This document shows, piece by piece, positions 26,049-35,055 of a DNA stretch of 64,000 bases (position 1 is the stretch's first letter; every line of letters starts with the position of its first letter). The position numbers were made by a program, and so were the translations under genes. Origin of the DNA: JALOAT01 sp041687015 (GTDB lineage Bacteria; Pseudomonadota; Gammaproteobacteria; Thiohalomonadales; Thiohalomonadaceae); NCBI GenBank assembly GCA_041687015.1, contig JAWLCT010000001.1, positions 82,056 to 146,055 of the forward strand. The letters run 5' to 3'. The notes under the pieces are model-generated. The model was not told the DNA's origin. It saw only the letters and a program-made list of their open reading frames with translations, and did not search any database.

Positions 26049-27775
26049 GCGACTTCCTGCGCCTGGTGCGCCTCATCAAGCCCTATTGGAAGGCCATGGC
26101 CCTGGGCGTGATCATCTCCTTCGCCACGCTGATCACCAACGTGGGTCTGATGGCGGTGTCCGGATGGTTCATCGCGGCCATGGCCCTGGCAGGCCTGGCC
26201 GGCGTCAGCATGAACTACTTCACCCCGGCGGCGCTCATCCGCACCTTCGCCATCGTGCGCACCGTGGGCCGCTACGCTGAACGCCTGGTGACCCACGAGG
26301 CCACCTTCCGCCTGCTCGCGGGACTGCGGGTGTGGTTCTACACCCACCTGGAACCCCTCGCCCCGGCGCGCCTGCAGCAATACCGCAGCGGTGACCTGCT
26401 GAGCCGTATCCGTGCGGACATCGACACCCTGGACAACCTGTACCTGCGCATCCTGGTGCCGGTGGCGGTGGCGCTGCTGGGCTTCGCGGCGGTGGGTCTG
26501 TTCCTGGCCTGGTACGCGCCTTCCCTTGCCGTGGTGAACCTGGTGTTTCTGCTCATCGCGGGCGTGGCCGTGCCCGTGGTCATGCAGTCGCTCGGCCGGC
26601 GCCCGGGCAAGACCCTGGTGGAGTCCAATGCCGCCCTGCAAGCCGGCGCCGTGGACGCCCTGCAGGGCATGAGCGAACTGCTGGTGTACGGCGCGGGCGA
26701 ACGCCAGGCCGCGCACATCCAGCGGATCAGCGGCGAACTCATCGCCGCCCAGGGCCAGATGAGCCGTTTGAGCGGCCTGTCCCAGGCCGCCCTCGGCCTG
26801 GGCGCCAATCTCACCGCCTGGACCATGGTGCTGGTTGCCGTTCCCCTGCTGGGCAGCGGCCTGCTGGAGCGGCCGGAACTGGCCATGCTGGTGCTGTTCG
26901 CGTTGGCCAGCTTTGAAGTGGTGATGCCGCTGCCCCAGGCCTTCCAGATGCTCGGCCAAACCCTGAGCGCCGCACGGCGCATTTTCGAGATCGTCGACGC
27001 CCGGCCCCAGGCCCCGGACCCCGCCGAGGCCTCACCGCAGCCGTCACACCACGGCATCGTGCTGCGCAAGGTGAGTTTCCGTTACGGCGACACCGCGGCG
27101 CCCGCGTTGCAGGATATCGACCTGGACCTGCCGCCGGGTCAACGCGTGGCGATTGTCGGCGCCACGGGTTCGGGAAAGAGCACTCTGGTCAACCTGCTGC
27201 TGCGCTTCTGGGACCCGCAGTCCGGCAGCATCACCCTCGGCGGCCATGAATTGCGCTGTTACCGGGGCGACGACCTGCGGCGCCATTTCGCCGTGGTGTC
27301 GCAGGGGACGCATTTGTTTACCACCACTCTGCGCGAAAACCTGCGCGTGGCCAATGCCCAGGCGACGGACGAACAACTCGCTGCCGCACTGGACGTGGCC
27401 CAGTTGGGCGCGTTCGTGGCCGAACAGCCGGACGGCCTCGACACCTGGGTGGGCGAAGCCGGCCTGCGCCTTTCGGGCGGCCAGGCGCGCCGCGTCGCCA
27501 TCGCGCGCGCACTGCTCAAGGATGCGCCGGTACTGCTGCTGGACGAACCCACGGAGGGGCTGGATGCCGAAACCGAGCGCCAACTGATGCAGGCACTGTA
27601 TCGCCTTATGGAAGGCCGCAGCGTACTGCTGATCACCCACCGTCTGGTCGGACTGGAAGCCATGGACGAAATCCTGCTGCTGGATCGCGGGCGGGTGGTT
27701 GAACGCGGGCGGCACGAAGAGTTGCTGGCGGCAGGCGGCGCGTATGCCGCCATGCACGCGCGCTTGAAGGACTGA
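26045..27775 (+). CDS. cydC: Heterodimeric thiol exporter subunit CydC (ABC transporter)
   Basis: The 576-aa partner of CydD has the N-terminal FLRLVRLIKPYWKAM helix and the family segment GWFIAAMALAGLAGVSMNYF. A TM domain to about 320 is followed by the ATPase with GATGSGKST (about 372-380), LSGGQARR (about 476) and LLLDEPTEGLD (about 498). It overlaps cydD by 4 nt, so the two are translationally coupled. No terminator is evident before the flippase gene 180 bp downstream. Confidence 0.93.
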   Translation: MSDFLRLVRLIKPYWKAMALGVIISFATLITNVGLMAVSGWFIAAMALAGLAGVSMNYFTPAALIRTFAIVRTVGRYAERLVTHEATFRLLAGLRVWFYTHLEPLAPARLQQYRSGDLLSRIRADIDTLDNLYLRILVPVAVALLGFAAVGLFLAWYAPSLAVVNLVFLLIAGVAVPVVMQSLGRRPGKTLVESNAALQAGAVDALQGMSELLVYGAGERQAAHIQRISGELIAAQGQMSRLSGLSQAALGLGANLTAWTMVLVAVPLLGSGLLERPELAMLVLFALASFEVVMPLPQAFQMLGQTLSAARRIFEIVDARPQAPDPAEASPQPSHHGIVLRKVSFRYGDTAAPALQDIDLDLPPGQRVAIVGATGSGKSTLVNLLLRFWDPQSGSITLGGHELRCYRGDDLRRHFAVVSQGTHLFTTTLRENLRVANAQATDEQLAAALDVAQLGAFVAEQPDGLDTWVGEAGLRLSGGQARRVAIARALLKDAPVLLLDEPTEGLDAETERQLMQALYRLMEGRSVLLITHRLVGLEAMDEILLLDRGRVVERGRHEELLAAGGAYAAMHARLKD

Positions 27776-27957
27776 TCGCCAACGTCGTCCAGCGGTGGGC
27801 GGAGCGGAATCCGGGGATGGCTCTCTGCCATTACTCTGCGCATGTCCACGCCTTTTGCCCGTCACCCCGGCGGACGTCGGGGTCCAGTCCAGGCAAAAAG
27901 TTTCAAGCAGTTGCACGTCTATGCTTCGTGCAACATCGGTCGCCGCCAGGGAGTGGC

Positions 27958-29499
27958 ATGGATTCCAATACCGTCCGCCGACGCGTCGTCTCCGGCTTCG
28001 CCTGGCAGGGCGCCACCAAGGCGATCGTGCAGGCGGCGTCGTGGCTCTCCACCTTGTACGTCGCACGTCTGCTCGCCCCTTCCGACTATGGCGTGATGGC
28101 TGCGGCCATGGTGTTCATCGGCTTTCTGTTGTTCGTCACCGAAATGGGCCTGTCGCAGGGGCTGATTCAACGCAAGGACAGCAACGAGCGCCTGGAAGAC
28201 GGCATTTTTTATTTGAGTCTGCTGGTCGGCATTGCCCTGTACGCCGCGATCTATGCGGGCGCCCCGTGGATCGCGGATTTCTACCGCATGCCCGTGCTCA
28301 CGGCTCTGCTCCGGGTCGCGGGCCTGGGTGTGATCTTTGCGAGCCTGGTCACCGTGCCCCTTGCCATCGCCATGCGGCGCCTGGATTTCCGGCATCGTTC
28401 CCTGGTGCAGATGGCCGCCGGTTTCGCCTCGGTGATCGTCGTGGTCAGCATGGCCGTGCAGGGCTTCGGGGTCTGGAGTCTGGTGGGCGGCACCCTGGCC
28501 ATGCACGCAACGCTCGCGCTCGGATTTCTTCCCGTGCTGCGGCGCTTCCCGAAACCGCGTCTCAATGTTTCCGAAACGTTGCCGTTGTTGAGCTACGGCC
28601 TGCAGGTGACGGGAAACCGCTTTCTCAACATGCTTTGGAGCCGTTCCGATGCCTTCATCATCGGCCGCGTGCTCGGTGAGCGGCTGCTCGGTTTCTATTC
28701 GATGGCCTATCAGCTTTCCGCCATGCCGCTGGAAAAGGTGGGCTCCATTTTCAACTATGTGCTGTTCCCGGCGGTTTCGCGCTTACAGGAACAGCCGGAA
28801 GAAACCCGTCGTCTGTTTCTCGACGTCCACCGGGTTCTGCTGCTCATTGGCTTCCCCCTGCTCGCCGGCCTGGCGCTCACCGCCCCCGATGCCGTTTCGG
28901 TGCTGCTCACCGAAAAATGGCGGCGCATCGTCCCGCTTTTGCAGGGGCTGTGCCTGGTGAACATGCTGCGTCTCAGCGGCATGACCCTGCCGCCCGTGCT
29001 GCTCGCCCGCGGCCGACCGGGGCTAATGATGCGCTACAACCTGGGCATGCTGTTGCTGTTGCCACTGGCAATCTATCTCAGCATGGACCTGGGCGTGATT
29101 GGCGCAGTCTACGCGTGGATTGTGGTTTACCCCCTCATGTATATCGCCCTCCTGGTTTTTACGCTGCGCGAACTGAATCTTGGCCTGAGCCGCTTTCTGG
29201 CAAGCATGCTGCCGGCCACATCGGCCACCGGGATCATGATCGCGGTCGTCGTCGCGGTACAGCACGCTGCGCCGGACGTGCCCTTGCAGCGACTGCTACT
29301 CAGCATGGGCGCCGGCGCCCTCGCCTATGTCCTCGCATTAATCGTGCTGTTCCGTGGCAGGCTGCGCGATTTTCTGCAGGAATACCGCCGACTGAAACAG
29401 GGCCGCACGTCGCCGGCCGAGGTCGATCCTGCAGTCGCTGCGGAGGTGCCGCCGGCGACCGTGCGCGGGCAGGCGTCAAAGAGCACAAGTGTGCCCTGA
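27958..29499 (+). CDS. Polysaccharide flippase (Wzx/MATE-like, lipopolysaccharide biosynthesis type)
   Basis: The 513-aa protein has 12-14 predicted helices and the oligosaccharide-flippase pattern at its start: VSGFAWQGATKAIVQAASW, LYVARLLAPSDYGVMA, GLSQGLIQRKD. It should move undecaprenyl-linked sugar chains across the inner membrane for capsule, O-antigen or exopolysaccharide. A polar Pro-rich tail of about 40 residues follows the last helix. GGGAGTGGC precedes the ATG. No glycosyltransferases are adjacent, but a sulfotransferase gene converges on it with a 6-bp gap. Confidence 0.9.
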   Translation: MDSNTVRRRVVSGFAWQGATKAIVQAASWLSTLYVARLLAPSDYGVMAAAMVFIGFLLFVTEMGLSQGLIQRKDSNERLEDGIFYLSLLVGIALYAAIYAGAPWIADFYRMPVLTALLRVAGLGVIFASLVTVPLAIAMRRLDFRHRSLVQMAAGFASVIVVVSMAVQGFGVWSLVGGTLAMHATLALGFLPVLRRFPKPRLNVSETLPLLSYGLQVTGNRFLNMLWSRSDAFIIGRVLGERLLGFYSMAYQLSAMPLEKVGSIFNYVLFPAVSRLQEQPEETRRLFLDVHRVLLLIGFPLLAGLALTAPDAVSVLLTEKWRRIVPLLQGLCLVNMLRLSGMTLPPVLLARGRPGLMMRYNLGMLLLLPLAIYLSMDLGVIGAVYAWIVVYPLMYIALLVFTLRELNLGLSRFLASMLPATSATGIMIAVVVAVQHAAPDVPLQRLLLSMGAGALAYVLALIVLFRGRLRDFLQEYRRLKQGRTSPAEVDPAVAAEVPPATVRGQASKSTSVP

Positions 29500-29505
29500 G
29501 GTCGT

Positions 29506-30390
29506 TCAGAGCGCGTAATACGCGTGCTTGAGACGGGAGGACAGGGTGTGCGAACGGCGTACCCGTTCGTAGCCGAACAGTTCGAGCACATCGCCGGCGT
29601 ATTCGTCGAACAGGATTTGGTCCGCCATGGACATTTGCCGACGCCAGGCGAACGCCTTCGAGGCGTCCGGCTTCGATACGGAACTGCGATGCCATTGCAG
29701 ACTGGAGGATGGCAGTTCCGCCTCCGCATCCTTGTGATAATCCAACATGGCCGGGTGGTATTTTTCGCCGAGGAAGCGGCAAATCCGTTTCAGCTGAGGC
29801 TCCGGGTCACAGATCAGATCTTCATAGCGCACTTCCAGATAACGCCGCTCGCCGAGGATCCGGCCCATCTTGCGCCCCAACAGCGCCTTGAACTTCCAGT
29901 CCCGTGCCACGCGGGGCAGCTGCTTCGTCCCCCACGAAAGCCCTTTGTTGGAAAGCGCCACATCGCGCCCGTCACGCACGATGTGAATGAACTGGGCTGT
30001 GGGAAAATGCAACGCGAGCACATCCATTTCCGTCACATACCCCGGGGTCTTGATCCCCCAACGCAGCTTGCCCTTGCGTTTCATCCATTCGTAAAAGGCG
30101 GCACAAATAAGGTCGCCGAACCGGGTTATGGGATGCCGAAGTACGGCTTCAGGCTCCTTGACGATGTCGCCCTTCATTGTGAAGGGTTCCCTGGCAAGGG
30201 CCGCCAGCACGATCCGCTGATTGGCCTTGACGTGCAGCGGGCCCGTGGCCTCCGCCACCGGTAGGATCTTGAGAAAGTCCGATTCGAAAGGCACGGCCAA
30301 CCGCGGGTGGTTATTCAGCATCAATCGGAGAACCGTGGTTCCCGAGCGTTGCACACCCACGACGAAAAAGGGCTTTTCTTGCACGGGCAT
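29506..30390 (-). CDS. PAPS-dependent sulfotransferase
   Basis: The product is 294 aa with the 5' phosphosulfate-binding loop FFVVGVQRSGTTVLRLML (about 8-25) and the 3' phosphate motif IHIVRDGRDVALSNKG (about 135-150). It also has YEDLICDPEPQLKRICRFLG, typical of bacterial carbohydrate sulfotransferases. It probably sulfates a sugar on a surface or lipid-linked glycan; the neighbouring flippase makes a polysaccharide substrate plausible. The C-terminal part (SSVSKPDASKAFAWRRQM) fits the family. Confidence 0.9.
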   Translation of the reverse strand: MPVQEKPFFVVGVQRSGTTVLRLMLNNHPRLAVPFESDFLKILPVAEATGPLHVKANQRIVLAALAREPFTMKGDIVKEPEAVLRHPITRFGDLICAAFYEWMKRKGKLRWGIKTPGYVTEMDVLALHFPTAQFIHIVRDGRDVALSNKGLSWGTKQLPRVARDWKFKALLGRKMGRILGERRYLEVRYEDLICDPEPQLKRICRFLGEKYHPAMLDYHKDAEAELPSSSLQWHRSSVSKPDASKAFAWRRQMSMADQILFDEYAGDVLELFGYERVRRSHTLSSRLKHAYYAL

Positions 30391-30535
30391 TCATCCCTGA
30401 GTTTCCCCATCGCAACCCTAGTCGGCGAATCCTGCATACGGTATCGCCCCGACGTCGCGATTCATCCACCTTGTTTCTTTTTCATGCCTGAATAATCGGG
30501 TGAGTATTTCGAAAGATTCGGCCAAACGCGCAGGC

Positions 30536-32350
30536 TTACGCCAACAATGCGCGCGGATCGAAACCGAGCCGCAACCCACCCCAATGCTTGCCGTTGACGA
30601 ACATGGGCATGGAGAGATCGTTGAGGATTTCCCCGGTATCGCGCATGTACGTTTGCAGCAGGAACGGTGCGGTATTCCTGGCGCCGCGGCTACCGGTGGG
30701 GTCATCGAACAGGCGCTTGTCGCGGCTGGCGGCGATGTCCTCCTCCCGATTGCCGGTCAGTGGCCGTGAATATTTGCTGTTGTGGGTGGGACCGTAGCCG
30801 TTGACATCCACACAAAGGGAAAACGTTCCGCCTTTCACTTCACCGACCAGCGCATCGATCAGCGGCTGGATGTGAGTGGCGAAAACATCGTCATAGGAGG
30901 TTTTGTATTTTTGCGGATAGGTGTCGGGGACGGCCCGGTAGTTGCGGTCGAAGACATTGATACCGCTGTCGGCCATGGCCTGGATTTTTGCCTCAATGAT
31001 GTCCCGATAGCGCCGCACGGTGGTCAGGATGTCGTCGAAGTTACCACTGCCAATCTTGAAACGGGACACCGTCTCCTGCACCTGTTCGGTGGAACGGCTG
31101 AGATCGTTGGCCGACGTTTGCGCCTCGTCCACACGAGCGCTGATGATGTTGGCAAGCTTGTGGATGCGCGCCACGGTGTCATGGGTCTGTTCGTTGGTCG
31201 CAGACAGTTCCTCCATGGCGGCGGCGATCTGCATCAACTGGCTGCCGGTGTGTTCGAAATCCCCCACCATGCTGCGGAAATGAGACGACGAGCGGTTGAT
31301 GACCTGTTGTGCCTGCACTGCCGCGCTGTTGATGTCGTCGGTTTCTTGAATGGTGTCCTCCACCAGGGAGGTCATGGTGTGGATGTTTCCCGTAATTTCT
31401 TCGGTGGCCTTCTTCACCCGCTCGGCAAGATGGCGAACTTCATCGGCAACCACGGCGAAGCCACGCCCCGCTTCGCCGGCGCGCGCGGCCTCGATGGCGG
31501 CGTTGAGTGCAAGTAGATTGGTCTGCTCCGAAACGTTTTTGATCAGCACCACGATGTCGCGGATGTTTTCCGAACTCTGGCTTAATTCACCGACGGTGGT
31601 ACGGAAATCGGCCAGTTTGCCTCCGATGCCGTTGATGTTTTCCGCCACCTCGTTCAGCTCACGCAGCGACGATTGCGCCTTGTGCAGATTTTCGGTCGTG
31701 GACGCGGAAATGTGTTGCGTATTGGCCGACACGTCAGCGATGGCACCGGTGGCCTCATTGCTGGCCGCGAAAACGACTTGCGCGAACTCGTCCTGATGTG
31801 CAGCTTCCCGTGACACCTCACGCACGTGGCGCTCCACTTTGACGGACTCCACCGCGATGTTGACACTCATGCGTCGCACGTCATCGATGATCTGCCGCAA
31901 TTTGGCCAGGAACGCGTTGTAGCCCTCGCACAAGTCGCGAATCTCGTCATGAGTGGTCAAGGGCAGGTCTCTGGAAAGGTCCCCGTCGCCCCGGGCAATT
32001 TCGTTGAAAAACGCAGCGATGTTCCGGATCGGCCGCACCACCAGACGGCGCAGATACCAGACCACGAGAACGGAGAGTCCCACGGACACGGCGGCGAGTC
32101 CGAGCAGCATGGAGAACGTGCCGTCCATCAGCCCCTTCGCAGCGACCGCCGCCGGTGCGGGAAGCGTTGCCAGGATCGTCTCCATGGCCTGATGTTCGCG
32201 GTAGACCAGCACGAGATAGACGACCTGTATACCGACGAGGATATAAATGCTGGCCAGCTTCCTGCCGAGGGTGTTCCAGAACGTCCGCTCCATCCAGGCG
32301 CCGAACGCGTGCAAAGCTGCCATCTCTCTGTCCTTCTTTCCAGCTTTCAT
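30536..32350 (-). CDS. Methyl-accepting chemotaxis protein with C-terminal extra domain
   Basis: This 604-aa receptor has two membrane helices (about 32-50 and 81-100) separated by only about 30 periplasmic residues, so it has no periplasmic sensor. HAMP is at 100-150; the signalling helices run 160-430 with the hairpin tip VSEQTNLLALNAAIEAAR (273-290). About 170 extra residues follow (YPQKYKTSYDDVFATHIQPL, YGPTHNSKYSRPLTGN, FLLQTYMRDTGEILNDLSMP, KHWGGLRLGF). The tail resembles a Cache/PAS-like fold found at the C-terminus of some chemoreceptors, which would place sensing in the cytosol. Monocistronic. Confidence 0.92.
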   Translation of the reverse strand: MKAGKKDREMAALHAFGAWMERTFWNTLGRKLASIYILVGIQVVYLVLVYREHQAMETILATLPAPAAVAAKGLMDGTFSMLLGLAAVSVGLSVLVVWYLRRLVVRPIRNIAAFFNEIARGDGDLSRDLPLTTHDEIRDLCEGYNAFLAKLRQIIDDVRRMSVNIAVESVKVERHVREVSREAAHQDEFAQVVFAASNEATGAIADVSANTQHISASTTENLHKAQSSLRELNEVAENINGIGGKLADFRTTVGELSQSSENIRDIVVLIKNVSEQTNLLALNAAIEAARAGEAGRGFAVVADEVRHLAERVKKATEEITGNIHTMTSLVEDTIQETDDINSAAVQAQQVINRSSSHFRSMVGDFEHTGSQLMQIAAAMEELSATNEQTHDTVARIHKLANIISARVDEAQTSANDLSRSTEQVQETVSRFKIGSGNFDDILTTVRRYRDIIEAKIQAMADSGINVFDRNYRAVPDTYPQKYKTSYDDVFATHIQPLIDALVGEVKGGTFSLCVDVNGYGPTHNSKYSRPLTGNREEDIAASRDKRLFDDPTGSRGARNTAPFLLQTYMRDTGEILNDLSMPMFVNGKHWGGLRLGFDPRALLA

Positions 32351-32588
32351 CTAACCACGGTTATCCCTCGACACGGGGCCGATGGGCATCAGACATCCTT
32401 TCCGAAGCCGCCCGCTGATCGGGGCATGGGAAGCGGCCGTCGTGCCGCCGGGGGAAATAACCGCATTCGAAAGATGGAAACTAACAAAACCAGAACGTCC
32501 CCGACCAGTCGGAAGAAAACCTATCCGCCAGGGCCCGGGACCATGGATCGCCCCTTCGGGCAGCCCGTGGGCTGGCCCCGGAAGGGGA

Positions 32589-32843
32589 TTAGCGAAAACG
32601 GGGATCGACGGCCGCTGCGGTGAATACCGTGGCAAGGAACACGTTGAACAAGGTGAGCACGTGGGTCGCGGTCGCCGCGAGCGGCAGACCATAGGCATCG
32701 GCGCTCAGGGAAATCCCCGCCAGCGCAGCGCCGGCGATGGCATTTCGGTAGGCGTACTGCGTGGCGCGCTCCCAGATCCAGGGCAGACGAAAGCTCAACC
32801 CGCTGTCGAAGGGCAGGTAATAGCCGACCAGTTTCCGAAACAA
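32589..32843 (-). CDS. Possible small membrane protein
   Basis: This tentative 84-aa product starts at TTG (32843) behind a strong GAGGAGG with 5-nt spacing. The frame continues upstream without a better start. It begins FRKLVGYYLPFDSGLSFRLP and has two hydrophobic segments (YRNAIAGAALAGISL and HVLTLFNVFLATVFTAAAV). I do not recognise it. The non-ATG start and short length keep confidence low; if it is not a gene, the whole of 32351-33203 is non-coding. Confidence 0.35.
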   Translation of the reverse strand: MFRKLVGYYLPFDSGLSFRLPWIWERATQYAYRNAIAGAALAGISLSADAYGLPLAATATHVLTLFNVFLATVFTAAAVDPRFR

Positions 32844-33203
32844 AACAACCTCCTCGGCGGGCAGGGCACGCCGCACTTCAACGCATTCGGGTGTCGCCAC
32901 CGGGCAGACTCGCCCGTCGGCAGGAAGAACTGGCAGGATGAAATCCGAACAGCGCCCTTCCGGGCGCGCGATATTATCCCAGACGCGCGCTGCCGTCCAA
33001 CCCAATCGGCCACCTTGGACGGGGCACGGACCCTCATGAACCCACAGCACCTGCGCCGAAGCCGCGGCGGCGCGGTCTGGGGCTATCGCCGCCGAAGGCA
33101 CGCGGCACGTCGGTCCACCCCTGCTTCAATCTTGCGAGATCTCGCCCCGGCTGTGCTGGCAGGCGGGTTATCGCGCGCTTTTCGGGTGCATTGAAAGACC
33201 CGT
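32844..33203. other. Non-coding stretch
   Basis: This 360-bp stretch separates the tentative small membrane gene from the ferritin-like gene. Open frames here are GC-driven and lack starts, signals or domain features; I see no repeat or RNA gene. Confidence 0.45.
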
Positions 33204-33842
33204 TCACGCCTGGCGCGCGGCAAGTTGCCAGCGTAAGGCCTCGACCCGTCTGGGCACGGATTCGGCGTGCCCTTCCACTTCATGCAAGCGTCCTTCGAAA
33301 AGGCGGATGGGCTCGGCCTCGGCCTGCTTGAGCAGGCGCTCGAAAATGGCATTGACTTCGCTTTTCTCGATCGCCACCACCTCCTCCAGCGCCTCTTCAA
33401 GGGAAAGCGTGTCAAGGCGCGCGTTCAAAGCACGCAGCCGCGCGACGATGGTCCGAATCTGCGGATCGCGCACCTGTGGGAGGTATTTCAGCCGCGGGTG
33501 CACCACCACCAGAAACCGGCACAGTTGCATCAGCCGGCAATGCTCCCGCTCTTCCTCTTTGAGTTCTTCGAAAAGCGCCGCCGCCTCGCGTTGTGCCGAG
33601 AACCGCTCGGCCAGACGTCCGTAGAGGCGCGCTACGCGCAGCTCGATCAGCGCCGCCAGTTTGTAGGCGCGACCAATGTGGCCCGGAAAGGCATAGCCGC
33701 GGCTTTCGTAGTAATCCACGGTGCGCTCCAACAGGGTCTTTCTGTTGCTTGCGAGGGTGCCGAGAAACACCCCAAAACCGAAGGAACGGATGATCTCGCG
33801 GGAATGCTTGAAGCAGTACTCGCGGCCGATGAGTCCAGCCAT
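33204..33842 (-). CDS. Possible ferritin-like helical protein
   Basis: The 212-aa product is all-helical. Acidic ligand-like positions occur in successive helices: Glu67 in AALIELRVARLYGRLA, Glu98-x-x-His101 in LKEEEREHCRLM, and Glu159/Glu162 in VVAIEKSEVNAIF. This resembles a rubrerythrin/ferritin-like diiron site, but a fourth-helix ExxH is missing, so the site would be incomplete. The assignment is from pattern only. GGAGGTGTGAC precedes the chosen ATG. Five Cys lie near the N-terminus and centre. Confidence 0.55.
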   Translation of the reverse strand: MAGLIGREYCFKHSREIIRSFGFGVFLGTLASNRKTLLERTVDYYESRGYAFPGHIGRAYKLAALIELRVARLYGRLAERFSAQREAAALFEELKEEEREHCRLMQLCRFLVVVHPRLKYLPQVRDPQIRTIVARLRALNARLDTLSLEEALEEVVAIEKSEVNAIFERLLKQAEAEPIRLFEGRLHEVEGHAESVPRRVEALRWQLAARQA

Positions 33843-34248
33843 GTCACACCTCCGTGGGGCACCGGTGTTGGTCGGGTTCGGACTGGCATCATAGGCGGGT
33901 GACAAGCGGCTTCCCGGACGGAGGTCTCATAGGCGGCGACGCAGCGCTTGGTCTCGTGCAACCCTGGCGTTCTTCGCGCCCGGGCGATCTCATGTGTTTC
34001 CCACACAAAACAGTTAGTTAGATGCACATCATCGGTTAACCTGGCCGCGCCGGCGCGTGCGCGATGGTTTCAGTGCAGGGCAGCTGCGGGGCAACGTCCC
34101 TTTTCATCGGTCGCGTCATGCAGCCAAAACGGAGCAAACCGATACCCGAAACCCCGCGCGGTGCCCGGCACCGGCAGCAAAAAACCATTCTCCCCGCTCT
34201 TCGCACGTTTTATAGTAGGCGTCTGGAAACGGGATCCAAAGACCGATC
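33843..34248. promoter_or_regulatory. Divergent intergenic region upstream of motAB
   Basis: This 406-bp non-coding stretch separates the ferritin-like gene (-) and motA (+). It must hold both promoters. I found no clear flagellar sigma-28 (TAAA-N15-GCCGATAA) match and no repeat. Confidence 0.4.
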
Positions 34249-35055
34249 ATGAACCCTTCCACACTGCTGGGCGGCATCAGCGGTATCGCCCTCCTGGGCA
34301 GCATCGTCGCCTTCACGTCCCAGGACCTGCATGTCTTCCTCAACCTGCCGGGTCTCGGCATCGTCCTGGGCGGCACCATCGCGGCCACGCTGCTCAGCTA
34401 CCCGCTCCACGAAGTCGTGCGGGTATTTCGTAATTTTCTCATCGTCCTTCGCAACGAACGCTATCACTATCGCGAAGACATGCAGGAGATCGTCGACGTG
34501 GCCAAGCTGTGGTTTGGGGGCGATCTCGGGGCAGTCCAGGAACGCCTGGAGAAGGCTCGTAATCCGTATCTCCGCACCGGCGTACAACTGGTCATCGACG
34601 ACACGCCGCTGGAAGACATCAGCGATCTGCTACAGTGGCGCGTGGCGCGCATGCGCGCCAAGGAGCAGGCCGAAGCGCAGGTGTTCCGTACCATGGCCAC
34701 CTATGCGCCGGCATTCGGCATGCTCGGTACGCTCATCGGCATGATCAACATGTTGTTTGCCACCGAGACCAGCGACTTCGCCCTGATCGCCACCAACCTC
34801 GGTGTGGCCCTGATCACCACGTTTTACGGGATCATTCTCGCCAACCTGCTGTTCCGCCCCATCGCCATCAAACTGGAGCGGCGCACCGAGGAGCGGGTGA
34901 TGCTCATGAACATGGTGCTCGAGGGTGTCACCCTCATGCGCAAGGGCCGCTCGCCTGCCTACATCCGCGAGACGCTGAATTCGTTCATGGAACACCATGG
35001 AGACGAAATCCGCCAGGAGGTGCGCAGTGGAAAAGCCCGACCGCGACGTACCTGA
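34249..35055 (+). CDS. motA: Flagellar motor stator protein MotA
   Basis: The 268-aa protein has four membrane helices: two at the N-terminus (to about residue 55, GLGIVLGGTIAATLLSYPL) and two after a cytoplasmic loop (TMATYAPAFGMLGTLIGMI, FALIATNLGVALITTFYGIILANLLF). The PAFGMLGTLIGMI and GVALITTFYG motifs, including the conserved Pro residues of the proton path, identify MotA/PomA. The loop carries the charged residues that contact FliG. Ion choice (H+ or Na+) is not decided by sequence. motB begins 29 nt before the motA stop. Confidence 0.92.
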   Translation: MNPSTLLGGISGIALLGSIVAFTSQDLHVFLNLPGLGIVLGGTIAATLLSYPLHEVVRVFRNFLIVLRNERYHYREDMQEIVDVAKLWFGGDLGAVQERLEKARNPYLRTGVQLVIDDTPLEDISDLLQWRVARMRAKEQAEAQVFRTMATYAPAFGMLGTLIGMINMLFATETSDFALIATNLGVALITTFYGIILANLLFRPIAIKLERRTEERVMLMNMVLEGVTLMRKGRSPAYIRETLNSFMEHHGDEIRQEVRSGKARPRRT

